Assembly: GCA_018806915.1 (NCBI GenBank)
Contig: JAGKQI010000062.1
Coordinates: 462,435 to 526,434 of the forward strand
Origin: Phytophthora colocasiae
Taxonomy: Eukaryota; Oomycota; Peronosporomycetes; Peronosporales; Peronosporaceae
Reading direction: 5' to 3'
Length of the DNA stretch: 64,000 bases
The translations under genes were made by a program, and so were the position numbers. Position 1 is the first letter of the stretch. The number at the start of each line of letters is the position of its first letter. This document shows, piece by piece, positions 44,779 to 57,600 of this stretch. The notes below the pieces were generated by a model. It worked only from the letters and a program-made list of their open reading frames with translations, was not told the origin of the DNA and ran no database searches.

Positions 44779-47099
44779 ATGGTGCGCGTGCCCGGATCTT
44801 TTGGGGACGGCGGATATCACCGTGAGTCCGAAGAGACTGTACAAGTGAAGGAAGAACCGGGAGAAGAAGTGCCGACGGTCGTTGGATCGCCGTCAGCACC
44901 GCTGAACGCTAGATCCACGGATCGACGGAGCCCTGGGAGGAGCTCTGTCGACAGGAAGGAGGCGAGTCTGGCAACAGACTCGGAAGAAAAACCTCCCCCT
45001 CCTCCCCAGGTCCCTTCGGGGACCCCCGCGGATCGGAACGCGAGTTCTGATCCGCCGGGTGGGGATTCAGCGGCGAAAGCTGCTGGATCTTCATCCACCA
45101 CCATCACCGCGCAGATCTCAGGTGGTAAAACGTCGAAGAAGAAGACGAAGACTGCGCGGAAGAAGCTGAAGGCACCAGGATCTGATGTCGACGAGAAGCC
45201 GGTGGTGAAATCGGAGTGGTCGTCGACCCAGCTGGAGGCTTCGTATCGCCGGATCGCGCTCGAGGACTTCCTCCGGGAAGACCCTGTGATGAGGATCCTA
45301 CAACCCCAGTTGGTTGGATCCCTCACCGGCCCGATCGCGGCACCGGCTCAGTCTACGAACAGCTTGGACAGCGCTTTGGATCTCCTACGCCTGCTCGAAG
45401 AAGCTAGTTTTGCTGCGGGTGTTTTCGACGGGGATACCCTCTTCCGCTTGGATCACGACCGGATCCGTATCGCAGCGGCCTCGCTCTTCAGCCGACTGAA
45501 GCCCCTCGTCGGCGAGCGACGAGTGATCCGAGATCCGATGTCCAAGCTGGCGCAGTCCCCAGAGTACCAGACATGATCCTCGCGATACGCTTCGGCGGAG
45601 TCCGAAGCAGGATCCGACAGCTCGTCGGAACCCCGACGTATGGCACTCGGCCCTACAGGTGCTGCGATGTTGGCAGCCCGTATGCCAACTGATGCCCCGG
45701 ATGCCAAGCCAGCGCGAACGCGGGACACCTCGCGTGATCAACCCCGTGCCATGGATCCGCCGCATGCATCCACCAAGGGACTGCAAGCCTACTTCCAATC
45801 AGCCATGGACAAGTTCTTGAAGGAGCGGCAGATGACTACGGTCCCAAGAGCCACGACGCGCGCTTCGGATCCGGTATATCGGGACGTCGAGATGGAGTCA
45901 GTAGGATCACACCCCGAGAACTGGGAGTATGACCCTGACGACCTTGACGGATTGGCTCCCCGGCGTACGGCGACGACCACCGCTGCATCCGTTACGGCAG
46001 GATCCAGCACGATTCAACGGATCCGGATCTCTGCAATATCGGACCTGAAGGAGTTCACGGGCAAGGATCACGACGAGGAACGAGCAAGATCATGGATTAG
46101 TAAAGTCAAGTCAGCCTTCAGAGAGATCAAGCATCGGACGAAGAAAAGTGCCTTACCTTTGGAGATCTTCTCACTGGTCCAGCGCGAAACTGGTACAGAC
46201 AACTCAGCCGATCCACAAGGCTGAAGTGGAGTGATCTGCTGAAGGCCTTCCAGACGCAGTACTGTGGCCTCGGAGTCTCGGTGGCGTGGCAATACTACCA
46301 CGCTCGCAAGAGATCCGATGAGTCGCCGTTGGAATACTTGTACCGTTTGAACGTAGCAGGCCTCCGTGCGAGAGTGATGATCAAGGATGGAGATGCCAAA
46401 GCCCGCCGCGAGCACGTCGAGCACTTCATCGAGACGCTTGGGGATGCGGATCTGGCAGACCAACTGACATTACTATGACTGGCGGACGCGGATCAACTTG
46501 AAGACGTACTGCGGGCCCGAGATCGCGCGAGATCCAGACAGAAGAAGCCGTCGTCAGGATCCAGCAAGTTCCGGCCGAAGACCACGACGGCCCCGCCGCC
46601 AACCGGTCCGACGCGTGCGATCCGCTCCATGCAAGTGGTAGAATCTGAGGGATCCGACTCCGAGGACTCCGGATCCGACGGTGAGCTTCGCAGAGCATAC
46701 GTAGCAGCCTCGAGTGAGCGACCGATTACCTCGACGACAGCCGGACCGACAGAGACCAAGACAGGAACTTCGGATCCTAAGAAGGATCCGGATCCAACCC
46801 AAGCCAGCTCGGATCCAGTGCCACAGGATCGTAGACCGCGTTTTTCCAACGAAGGGCAACGCTGCTCGCACTGCGGATCCAGGAAACATTCGGATCTTGG
46901 CTGTTGGAAGCGTCTCACCTGCCAGAAGTGCGGCAAGAGGGGTCATCCGTCGGATCGCTGCTTCTTCGTATGTCGCGGCTGCGGAGAACTTCATGATCAC
47001 GGCAAGTGCCAGATGGAGGAGTTCTACAACCTCATCCGACAGTGGTTCGATCCAAGTAAGCACATGCTTCCAGAAGCTGCCGAGAAGATGTTAAACTAG
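44779..47099 (+). pseudogene. Gypsy gag polyprotein with zinc knuckles (interrupted)
   Basis: Reading frame in pieces: 44779-45576, in-frame TGA, 45577-~46190, frameshift, to TGA at 46476-46478, then open to 47099. The first part is disordered and Ser/Pro/Lys rich. The middle is helical capsid-like (FTGKDHDEERARSWISKVKSAFREI; WQYYHARKRSDESPLEYLYRLNVAG). The end has two or more CCHC-like knuckles (CSHCGSRKHSDLGC, CQKCGKRGHPSDRC, CRGCGELHDHGKC). Two of the breaks are single in-frame TGA codons, so decay is slight. Confidence 0.85.
44780..44795 (+). other. Putative tRNA primer-binding site
   Basis: TGGTGCGCGTGCCCGG begins one base after the 5' LTR, as expected for a site complementary to a tRNA 3' end (..GCACGCGCACCA). 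The likely gag ATG (44779) overlaps it. Tested against the Val and Ser tRNAs in this window, it matches neither. Confidence 0.6.
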
Positions 47100-47113
47100 A
47101 ACGCTCGCCGGGT

Positions 47114-48595
47114 TTGAATCCGGTACGAGACGAGCGTTCAACGTCTTACATCTATGTATATGTGAACAAGAAGGCCATGGATCAAGTTAGCAACAAGCGA
47201 ACGGATCTATTGGATAATACATGTGAACTTCATGGGAAACGTACGGCTAGAGTTGCAAGCTTCCGCTCTACAGACGATGAATACCAGAGATCCGAGATCG
47301 CCATGTCCTTGGATCTCATGCCTGGAGAGTCACGCGGGTACTGGAAGTACCATGTCCCCAGCAAACACTTCAAGCAGGCCAAGGCAACGTGCAAGATCAA
47401 CAATGCCAAGTCCACCGTGCTTCTTGACTCGGGATCCGAGGTGTCGATCATCGATGCCGCCTTTGCTCGTAAGGTTGGATCCCAGATCGACACTAGTCAA
47501 ACACAAGAATGCCTCGGAATTGGTGAGCAGCTGTACATTGCAGCAGGCAAAACAAGGATCAAGGTTACCTTGGCTGGATACTTGGTATACTTCTGCGATG
47601 TCTGGGTCGGCGAGGATCTTCCACCCGACTGCGACGCGATCCTCGGCATGGACTTCATGGTACCGGCCGGGATCCGACTCGACCTGGGTGACGGATCCGT
47701 GTGCTTGCATGACGAGATCCGCGTGCGACTCCATGGACGACGGCAGATCTTCAGCGGCCGGGCTCGCCCGCTACTCCCTTAAGAAGATATACGGCTGGAG
47801 CCCGGCGAGATCTTCGAGCACCCGGACCGGATCCACCTTAAGGAGTATGAGAAGCTGTGGTTACGAAGAGGAAAACAATGGGTACCAACGTTAGCACAAG
47901 GTCCAGGCAAGATCCGCTATCTACAACTTACCAATGTCGGTGAGAAAGCGGTCTCCCTCAACCACAACGAGGAGATCGGCATGTGGCTGGCCGGGGATCA
48001 TGTTCCTCGCACCCCGGGCTTCATTTCCGTCGGATCCCGGCGCTACAACGAATGGCAGAACCTTGCCATGAGCGCCACGACGGAGATCCCGCCGCCACCG
48101 CGTCCGAAGGAGCCTTGGGAGCTTGAGCCGGCGGTGGATCGGCCGAAGTACGCAGAGCCGAGAGGGATCCTGAAGCGCCCTGTCCACACCGCTGTCGTGT
48201 CACGCTGCCCCGGCTCGCCACCTACGTCGGACCGGATCCTTGAAGGAACGGTCGACTGGCGAGACAGGATCCAGTCCGACGGATCCGATCCGACGACGTC
48301 TAGGCTCCAAGCGCACCGCCGTGTCCGATTTGGACCAGAGGCCGCAAAGGATGCTGCGCCAGACTCGTCGGATCGAGGGGCGTCCTCACACGCCCGGATC
48401 CGAGATCCACAGGCTCAAGGATCCTCCGGATCCTCTTCAGCTTGTCTGATTGAAGATCCGGCAACGTGTACTGTCTCTGGCCAGAGACTGGACGCCACCG
48501 TTGAGATCGGCAGCACGTCCGTGCGACGGGCGACGACCATCACTCCGACAAATCAGTCGGAGATGACGTTTTGGGGCGCCCTGGGGCGAATATGA
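47114..48595 (+). pseudogene. Gypsy aspartic protease and following spacer (one in-frame stop)
   Basis: The retropepsin motif STVLLDSGSEVSIID and the later CDAILGMDFMV loop are clear in 47114-47782. An in-frame TAA (47780-47782) is followed by more of the same frame to 48595. The spacer beyond is Pro/Arg/Ser rich and full of GATC. Confidence 0.85.
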
Positions 48596-51500
48596 ATGCC
48601 CCGCTGCTGAGGTCGGTATGGACATGCAGCGCGAGGCGAGGCGCGTCTAACGAGCCGTCGCATGCCTCAAACGGTGCCCTAGAAGCCGAAGGGCCCATGT
48701 CGACGCGCCTCCTTGAAGATCCGGAGGGCTGCCCTGTCTCTGCGCAGAGCCGGGACAATGATGTCGAAGGGTCACCCCGTAATCATGAGACAGGTGACCA
48801 TCACTCAGAGGGCACAGTCGGATCCAAGTTTTCGGAGTGCCTTGAAGCCCACAGGAATGCCCCGGAACTCGGAGAGCGCTCATTAGACGCGCCCAGTCAA
48901 GACCTTTCCAATGAGCTACCCCACGCCCCCCACCGACGCCTACAAGCAAAGTCGGATCCCAACCTGACACAGGTTGAAGATTGGTGTCGCGTATGCGACA
49001 GGGGTCAAGGACGGGGCAGGCCTGAACGGTCGTCTGATCCCGCACTTAGTGGGGATCTGAGCTCCTCATATTCACACGAATACGAGCGAGCGGCAGGGAC
49101 GACCAGCAGGAAGGGCGCCGCCGATTGCAAGGCACCCAGGGCGATCTACGCGTGTACCAAGGGTGCTACGGATGCGCCTCCGCAAGATGAAGATGATGGT
49201 GCGCGCCAGGGCAAGATTGAAGACTCAGGGGCGCCAGGGGATCCGGATCAAGGCGCTACGGCACAAGAAGAGCTGGACCAAGGGGCGGCGACGTACGTGG
49301 ACGCGGCGAAGACCCCAGAAGACGATCCGAGAACTGGACGTGGTGCGCCGAAGGGTGATCCTGCTGTTGGATCCAGCTTGGAAGCAGGGAGCGAAGTCGG
49401 AAGACCTGCCGAGGGAGGTGCCGCTCGTGGACCGGATCCGGCCACAAGAAGGCTGGATCCTGGTAGCCATGTAACAGCCAGTGATCCGCCCAGAGTGGGG
49501 ACAAGTGAGGATCCGTCACCGGCGTCAGGACATGGAGATCACAAGTTCGCCTCAGACAAGGATCTCGTGGTTGGATCCCGACCGGATCTCGTGGCTGAGT
49601 CCCAGCCGGATCTCGAGGTTGGTGCCCGGCCGGATCCTGGATCCGCAGAAGATCACGCCGACGATGGAGTGTTTGTCCACGAGAATGACGGATCCTACGC
49701 GGAGGATCTCGAGAAGGAAATGGCGGTGTTGCCAGAGGTTGTGACGGCGACGGTCGAAGTGAAGATCGAGGATCTCCAAGTGGGGGATCCAGCCTCCAAC
49801 ACACCTGAGGAGATCCAACGACTGGCGAATGTGATCTGGAAGTACAAGCACCTGCTGATCGGAAAGGGCAACGCCTTGCCCCCGCCTGCTGTAGGCGCGA
49901 TCTGTGACATTGATGTGGGAGACGCGAAGCCAATTGCCCAGCGAGTGCGTAAGGTGGCGCCGCAGTATCGCGAGAAGCTCTCGGATCTGATCAAGGGATT
50001 GTTGCAAGCGAAGATCATCCAAGTCTCAACGTCACCATGGGCTTCGCCAATTGTCGTGATCATCAAGAAGAATGGCGTTGACATCAGGCTCTGCATCGAC
50101 TACAGGTTGGTGAATAGCCTGACGAGGTTGATGGTATATCCTATGCCTCTCATCAACGATCTACTGGAGGATCTCGACGCCGTGTTATGGTACTGTTCTC
50201 TCGACATGGCCAGTGGTTTTTGGGTTGTCTCCATGACGGATCGCGCAAGAGCCATCTCGGCATTTATCACCCCGTTTGGATTGTTCGAGTGGAACCGGAT
50301 GCCGTTTGGTCTCAAGAATGCCCCGCAGATCTACCAGCGTTTGTTGGACAACACCCTCTATGGGTTCCTACGGATCCCGCCACGGCCGGATCCGGATCCG
50401 CGTTGGATCTCTTCCGAGATGGGATCCCGGAGAGGAATGGTGAACAGTCTGTACTTGGACGAAGATCGTACATCGACGACATCTTAGTGACTGCCGGATC
50501 CTGGGATCACCTGTGTGAGCGAGTGCGTTTACTGCTGGAAGCCTGTGACAAGTGGAACTTGTCGATCAGCGTGGCCAAGAGTTTCTGGGGTCTGAAGAAG
50601 GTCGATTACCTGGGACACCGAGTGTCTAGCGAAGGACTAGAGGCACATCCGAAGGACCGAGGAAGCGCTGGTGGATCTTGCGTTCCCGAGATCGCTGCGC
50701 GCTATGCAATCTTTCCTGGGTAGCCTAAACTACTACGCTCGATTCATCGAGGACATGGCGGTCTACGCGTCGGTACTCTACGAACTGAGGGAGGTCGACT
50801 TCGCGGAGTTGAGGTCCAGCCGCAAGATCCTGCAGCCAACCGACTCTGTGATCAAGGATCCCGAGGACCCGTCGAACCCGAGAGATCCGAATGAGAAGTG
50901 GATCCGTGCTTCCAGCCGCCTTCGAGGCCCTGAAGAGGAAGATCGCTATGACTCCTACGCTTCGGCATTTCGATCCCGACAAGCAACCGGTGGTGATTGT
51001 CTACGCCAGTGAGTGGGCCATCTCAGCTTCCTGACGCAGGATCATGATGGGATCTACATGCCGGTGATGTTCGTTAGCAGATCCCTGAAACCGAACGAAG
51101 TGAACTATGGGATCGTAGAGAAGGAGGTGCTGGCCTTGCTAAGGATCCTGGATCTCGGATATTCCATGTTGGTTGGACGACGGATCCGGGTCCTAACCAG
51201 GCACTCTACTCTCCGGTGGTTGTTCCGTTCTACCGGACTACAAGGAAGGTTGGGCCAATGGGCGGCGCTGTTATCGCCTTGGGCTTTGGAGATCACGAAG
51301 TGCACGAAAGGGGAGGACGAGATCCTCGGATCCCTTGCCGCAAGTATCACCCCGAGATCCGAGGTGGATCAAGCTCTAGTGAACATCGCCCCGAGGAAAG
51401 AGCCACGCCGAGCGATCCAGATGCCAGTACCGACCGTAGGACCGGAGGAAGAGTTGTGGGTGGTTAGTTTCGACGGATCCGCCAGGGTGAAACGTGGCGG

Positions 51501-51768
51501 AGGATCCTTCAGCGCGATCGTCTGGAAGTTACCTGAATGGAGGGTGATTAAGGCCGCATCTCGATACGCAGAGAACCTGACAGTCAACGAAGCAGAGTAT
51601 AACGGACTTCTATTATGCTTCGAGTTACTCGAGGATCTGGCTAAGGGGCGACTTGTTATCTGCGGAGATTCGAATCTGGTGATCCGCCAGATGCGCGGCG
51701 AGATCGACTGTAAAGCGCCGGCCCTGACGTTACTGAGACAGAAGGCGCTAATGCGGCTTCGGGATTGA
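48571..51768 (+). pseudogene. Gypsy reverse transcriptase, RNase H and second (archaeal-like) RNase H
   Basis: A low-complexity linker (to ~49740) precedes the RT: IRLCIDYRLVNSL, YCSLDMASGFW, MPFGLKNAPQIYQRLL, then YIDDILVTA after a frameshift at ~50440. A second shift at ~50670 leads to the connection (SFLGSLNYYARFI). The first RNase H reads VVIVYASEWAIS and VLTRHSTLRWL, where active enzymes have DAS and TDH, so two catalytic Asp are lost. A second RNase H (~51455-51768) keeps its acidic set: FDGSAR, NEAEYNGL, CGDSNLV. The tail continues past an in-frame TGA at 51766. Confidence 0.88.
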
Positions 51769-51789
51769 CCGGATCACGACCTGCTACAT

Positions 51790-53649
51790 GTGAAGCGAGC
51801 GTGGAACGCAAGCGCCGACAGCTTGGCCAGTGCAGCATTGCAACGAGAGAGCGGGATTACAGTCGACCAAGGAGCGGACCACGAGGATCTCGTCACTTTG
51901 AATCGGTTGGATGAGATTCTGACCTCGGGATCCGAGGATCCGACACCACGGATCAGTGCAGTGGCTACTCGAAGACAAACCAGAGAAGGGCGACCCCGAG
52001 TACTCGACGAGGAGTCCGTGCAACGGCTGAGGATCGACCGGATCCGACAAGCCCAGGACGAAGAAACATGGATCTTCAACCTGAAGTCGTTCCTGCGGGG
52101 ACAGCTGACGGATCTGACTGCGGCCGAAGCCAAAACGTGCCGTCTGCTAGCAGACAATTTCGAGTTGGACGAGGATGAGCTGTTGTTCTATTGCATGCCG
52201 TCACGAAGGGCCGAAGCCGATCGAGATGGATTATTACGACTGGTTATACCGGAGACGCTCCAGGCGGACCTGCTGCATCACTATCATAGCAGTCTAGAAG
52301 GAGGACATCAAGGGATCGGCCGTACGTACCAGAGGATCAGGACCACTTCTACTGGAGAGGACTTTTCAGATCCGTGCAGCAATTTGTCGGTGAATGCGTG
52401 GATTGTGAGACGGGCAAGGGGCGACCTACGATCCGTGGAGTGTCGCCAGGCAACATTCAAGCCACCTACCCGTTTCAAGTGATCGCCATGGATCATATAC
52501 CCTCGCTACCAAGATCCAAGAACGGGAACACCGAGCTTCTAGTATGGGTGGACCTCTTCACTGGTTACGTGATCGTCAATGCTAATAACTCACGAACAGC
52601 TCAAGCTGTGGCGGAGTCCTATGAGATCTGTGTGTTTCGTCGATTCGGCGCCAGCCAGGTGATCCGGCACGACCGAGAACCCGGGTTCATGTCCGATTTT
52701 TTTTCGTGCTTTCAACCGGATCCTAGGCCAGTGCCAGAGAGCCACTATGGCTTATCGACCACAGTCGAACGGCACGGCTGAACGGATGGTACAGACGATT
52801 ACTCGAGCAATCAAGATGTATGTTCAGGATCCCGACCAGAGAGATTGGGACGAGTATGCCGAACGCTTGACCTTTGCTTTGAACACTGCACAAGACCGGA
52901 CTAGGGGCGACACGCCGTTCTACCTCGCCCATGGCTGGGATCCCAAGACAACTCTGGAGGCAACACTATCCGTAGGAAGTACCGGACGCCGAGATACCGA
53001 TCCACGACGTTGGAGATATAAGATCCAGCGACACTACCAACTGGCCAGGGCTGAGGTGAATGACCGCTTGAAGCAGGCGATCTCGGATCGTGCCGACCGG
53101 CAGAACGAAGCGGCGACTCAACACTCCATCGAGGCCGGATCCCAAGTGTGGCTGTTCTTAGACAGAGTCAAGGAAGGGTACGCCAAGAAACTGGCTCACC
53201 TGTGGCATGGACCGTTCCGTGTGGCGGAAATGACGAATGAGTATGCAGCTCGCTTGGAAATCGTGGGTACAGACTACCACTTGTTTCCGGTGGTGCACAT
53301 CTCCAAGTTGAAGCCTGTCAGGACATTCCCAGACCGACCGAAGATCCAGCTGACGGTGGACGAAGCGGATCGTTTAGACTTCGACGAAGCCTTGTTACCG
53401 GAGGACAGCTGGGAGCGTGATCTGGAAGATGGCGAGTTTGAAGTCGAGCGGATCGCGGACGTCCGGACCGGACGACCCACTCGGTATGGCCGGATCCGAC
53501 GAGAGTTCCAAGTTTTCTGGAAAGGGTACGAGGACCCTACCTGGGTAGATGAAGCAGACCTGAACTGCGGCGCGTTACTGCATGAGTTCCTCCAAGAACG
53601 GAGCAAAAGGAACCGCTTCCAAGCGATGCAGTCTCATGAAGAGGAGTAG
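51790..53649 (+). pseudogene. Gypsy integrase with C-terminal chromodomain (frameshifted)
   Basis: HHCC zinc finger (HHYHSSLEGGHQGIG.. CVDCETG), catalytic core with D (IAMDHIP), D (RHDREPGFMS) and E (SNGTAERMVQ), then the GPY/F-like region (HLWHGPFRVAEM, VVHISKLKP). The C-terminus (~FEVERIADVR..RREFQVFWKGYEDPTWVDEADL) is a chromodomain, which in chromoviruses guides integration to marked chromatin. Frameshifts lie at ~52350 and at a T8 run near 52700. Confidence 0.88.
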
Positions 53650-53815
53650 CCGAGGTGGTGGATCTTCTATTGGTGAGGGCGCTCGCCAATGTGGAAGAAG
53701 AAGACTGGCAGCCTACTGCGAGTGGACGCGTTGTGTATTTACATGTGAAGAAAAGAAGGGTGACCTCTGAGTGGGGATCGGATGCCAGCTAGGTCGATGC
53801 CCGATCACTTACTCG

Positions 53816-54500
53816 GATCTCCAAGTCGGATCCTTGGGTTCTGAAGGCGGATCCTTGGGTCCTGAGGGCGGATCCTTGGGTTCCGAAGGCGGATCCTTGG
53901 GTCCTGAAGGCGGATCCTTGGGTTCTGAAGTTGGATCCTTGGGTCCTGAAGGCGGATCTTTGGGTTCTGAAGTTGGATCCTTGGGTTCAGAAGGCGGATC
54001 CTGGGGTCCTGAAGTCGGATCCTTGGGTTCTGAAGTCGGATCCTTGGGTTCTGAAGTTGGATCCTTGGGTTCTGAAGTTGGATCCTTGGGTTCTGAAGGC
54101 GGATCCTTGGGTCCTGAAGTCGGATCCTTGGGTTCTGAAGTTGGATCCTTGGGTCCTGAAGTCGGATCCTTGGGTTCTGAAGTTGGATCCTTGGGTCCGG
54201 AAGTCGGATCCTTGGGTTCTGAAGTTGGATCCTTGGGTTCTGAAGGCGGATCCTTGGGTCCTGAGGGCGGATCCTTGGGTTCTGAAGTCGGATCCTTGGG
54301 TTCTGAAGGCGGATCCTTGGGTTTTGAAGACGGATCCTGGGATTTTGAAGCTGGATCCTTGGGTCCTGAAGGCGGATCCTCGGATCTCCAAGTCGGATCC
54401 TTGGGTTCTGAAGGCGGATCCTTGGGTCCTGAAGGTGGATCCTTGGGTTCTGAAGGCGGGATCCTCGGATTTTGAAGTTGGATCCTGGGGCCCTCTGTCA
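53816..54500 (+). repeat. 21-bp minisatellite (about 32 units) after the integrase gene
   Basis: Units of the form GGATCCTTGGGTTCTGAAGTC repeat with few changes. Because 21 is a multiple of three and stops are absent, long frames stay open in two plus-strand and two minus-strand frames, giving heptapeptide repeats such as GSLGSEG, DPWVLKL, DPTSEPK and GSDFRTQ. None is shown to be expressed. Confidence 0.95.
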
Positions 54501-54607
54501 ATGGGTCTCACTATCATTGCTTGGGCGATTTGAAGTTAGAGTGTGCGGATCCTGAGCGAAGAAAGCCTGAGTGGACGAGAAGAATATATGGAGTTAAGTA
54601 ACGCAGC

Positions 54608-57600
54608 CTACAGAGGTTGGGATCTGGCAGCGTCGGGATCGAACCCCGGCAGCGAGCGGACGAACTTCATGGAGAGTCGACTGGCACCGAAGCTGGGATG
54701 GGAGGATCCGGAACGGTAGTGGGTACGCCAAGGATCCTGACGATCGCAATCTTCAAGAGCGGCAACAAGGTTTTGTGGAGGATCCGCTCCTGCAGCGACG
54801 GCTTCAGCTCCCGGATACCAAGTGGTATCTTCCAAAGGCAGTGGGAAGTGGATGAAGTGTGGGTCCAACCAGAGATCCAAGTCACAACACCCGGTTAGGC
54901 GCATCCTTTCGAATATCTTGTTCTGCAGCTTGCGATAATTATCCCGCGCGTGAGATCCACGATTCTTCCTGCGACGATAGAAGCCTGCGAACCAGCTATC
55001 CGTCTTGCGTAGTTCAGTAGAGATGGGGAATGAATGCGTGGATTCCCAAACCGCTTGGAGATTGGCAGACTCAAACGCATCATACCAACTCAAGATCTCC
55101 GCAAGTCGAGGCGACAGATCCTCCTGGAAGGTATGAGGGGGCGGAGCTTGAGACTGGAGGTCCTTCCACGGCTCCGTCGCGTACAACTGAGTAATATGGG
55201 CTTGGGAGATGAGATCAGGAACGTAACTGCCCCGATCCAACGCACCACGGCCGATACGGAGCGGGAACAACCACCCAGGACGACGACAAGCGGTCAAACC
55301 ACTGGCGGAAAGCGTCCGGAGACTCAGCTGGCTAACTTCGCTCGCGATCCAAGGTGCCACTTCTTCGGAAGCCATTGGGCGAGGATCTCGGGCGGCAGGA
55401 ACAAACTCCTTCAACGGACCAAAGGCTTCAAACTGCAGGTTTTCAACGTTTCCACGAGAGCCCGTCTCGGGAGCTACTGGGGATGTAGGTGACGAACGGC
55501 TGGACCCGTTATCAGGCGGAGCAGTTGAAGCATCGCCGATCTCGATAGGAGCGGATGCTGACCCCTCCCCGGATGAACGCCGACGTAATTCTGACCGGGA
55601 GCGCAACTTGGCGACCCGTACCTGCTCGTCCTCGGACCCCTCCGACTCCCCATCTGAGCTGGCTTCTCGGTCACCCGGTACGGCTGATCCGGACGAATTA
55701 CCCTCGCCGGAATTTTGTGGCTTCTTTCGGCTTCTGATAGCGGGGGCCTTGAGAACCGCTGGGTCAGGGACCTTCGTTTTTTCACTTGAAGGAGGCTCTT
55801 CGGTGGGCTGGTTTGGAGCTACTCCAGGTTCGGAATCGGCGGAGTCTGGATCCCGCCCCGAACACTCTTCCCTTGCGTCCCCAAAGTCAAAATCCGGATG
55901 TTTCTCTGTGTCGTTCCCCTCTGTGTAGACGGGAGTAGGCGTGGGCTGGGACGTGACGTCGGAAGACTTCGCAGGGCTGGCGCAGCGTGGGACCTTAGGG
56001 GGAGGTTCTTCTGTTGAAGAAGAAACGTCGCTGTGTCGACGTTTAGAAGAAGAAGACCCCTTGGCAGTGGACGTCTCCGACTGTACGCTCGGCGCATTGG
56101 ACGAGCTGCGCATCGCCATAGAAGCGATCGACGCCAGATTACGAAGAGCTGCGGTACGCTCGTCAATGACGCTACGGTGTTCCTCCTCCAGGGCAGTATG
56201 CTCCTGTCTGAGTGCGTCATGCTTCGTCTTGAGGTCTTGATGACTTCCGCGGAGACGCTTGAGATGTTCTTTGTCGACCGATGCTTGCGCCAACGACGCC
56301 GTCAACCGCTCGGTTTCCCCCTTCAGACGCTGGATCTCAACCCCTTGATCCCGAATGATCTGGTCTTTCCCGGCGAAGACTTGTCTCGCTTGGTCTCGCT
56401 CAAGAGTTACGGTGGAAGTTTTCTGTGTGGCCTTGTCCAGAGCTTGGGTCGCCTGATCTCGCACGCGAAGAGCTTGATCTCGCTCATTTGACACGCGATC
56501 CAATTCCTGGGAGACCGCGGCGGACTTCCGCGCAGCCTCGTCACGCTCAAGGCGGATCCGATCGAGATCCGCACTCATCTTCTGCTGGTCCGGCGTTTGG
56601 CTCCGGATCCTGTCGAGCTCACGCTTGGCTCTCTCTCTGGCTTGGTCCGCACGATCCCGTCGATCATTCGCTTCCCGTAGATCATCTTCGGCCCGCTTGA
56701 GACGTTTCTCGGCGCTCAGACGCTTGAGCGCGTTGTTCTCAGCCCGTCTCTGCTGACGTTCCATCTCTTCCCGAGCGCTGAAGTTCTCCCGTTCCAAGCG
56801 CGTAAGGTCTTCGTGGGCTCGGTTAAACTTCTGAAGGGTATGTGTATGTACCCGGTGAAGATCTTCACGTCTGCGCTCCGATTTGGCGAGAAGTCCTTCC
56901 AACTCAGCGATCCTCTCTTTCTGGACATGAAGTTCTAGCTTGAGCGAGTCGACCGTCTTGGCTAGATTCTGTTGGGAGAGTTGCTTGAGCGACTCGCGCA
57001 GCTGATCCCGGTGGGCCCGGAGGCTTTCGATCTTATGCGCTTGTTGATCGCAACGGATAGCAGCCTCTGCGAGCTGGACGCTGGTGCGATTACGTTCGAG
57101 CTCCGCTGCATCTCGCGCGGCCTCCACCGCTCGCAGCTGAGTTTCCAGATCGTTCGCACGCTCCAGTAGCTCCGAGGACTCTTCACGCTGATCCTCGAGA
57201 TCTTGGACCAATCGGACTACCGAAGGATTCTCCACTGAGACATCTTCCCCAGAAATCTGCTGCTCGAGCCCCACCGTATAATCTTGCAAAACGGCGTAGG
57301 CTTCTGCCGAAGACACTTCCAGATCGGAATACCGGACCTTGAGAGTGTCCAATTCGCGCAGGCGATCCTTGAGCCGATCCAGATCCTGCACCGCTTCCGC
57401 TTCTTTCTGTTTCGCTAACCGGAGAGCAGCTTGGGACACATTGTACCGGTGCTGCGTGAAATCGATGAAGGCTTGGGCAACGTTCAGGCGGGGTTGCAGC
57501 ATGTTGTGGAGTTCTTCGTTATGGCGGCGCGCTGCGGTCAGATCATGGAGCACTTGTTGGTAGCTGTCCTGCATCTTGTTATACCCAGCAGCGAGAGACT

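Noticed and set aside
53771..54533. Four overlapping repeat-protein genes
   Set aside because: All arise from a 21-bp minisatellite without stops; none has an independent sign of being coding.
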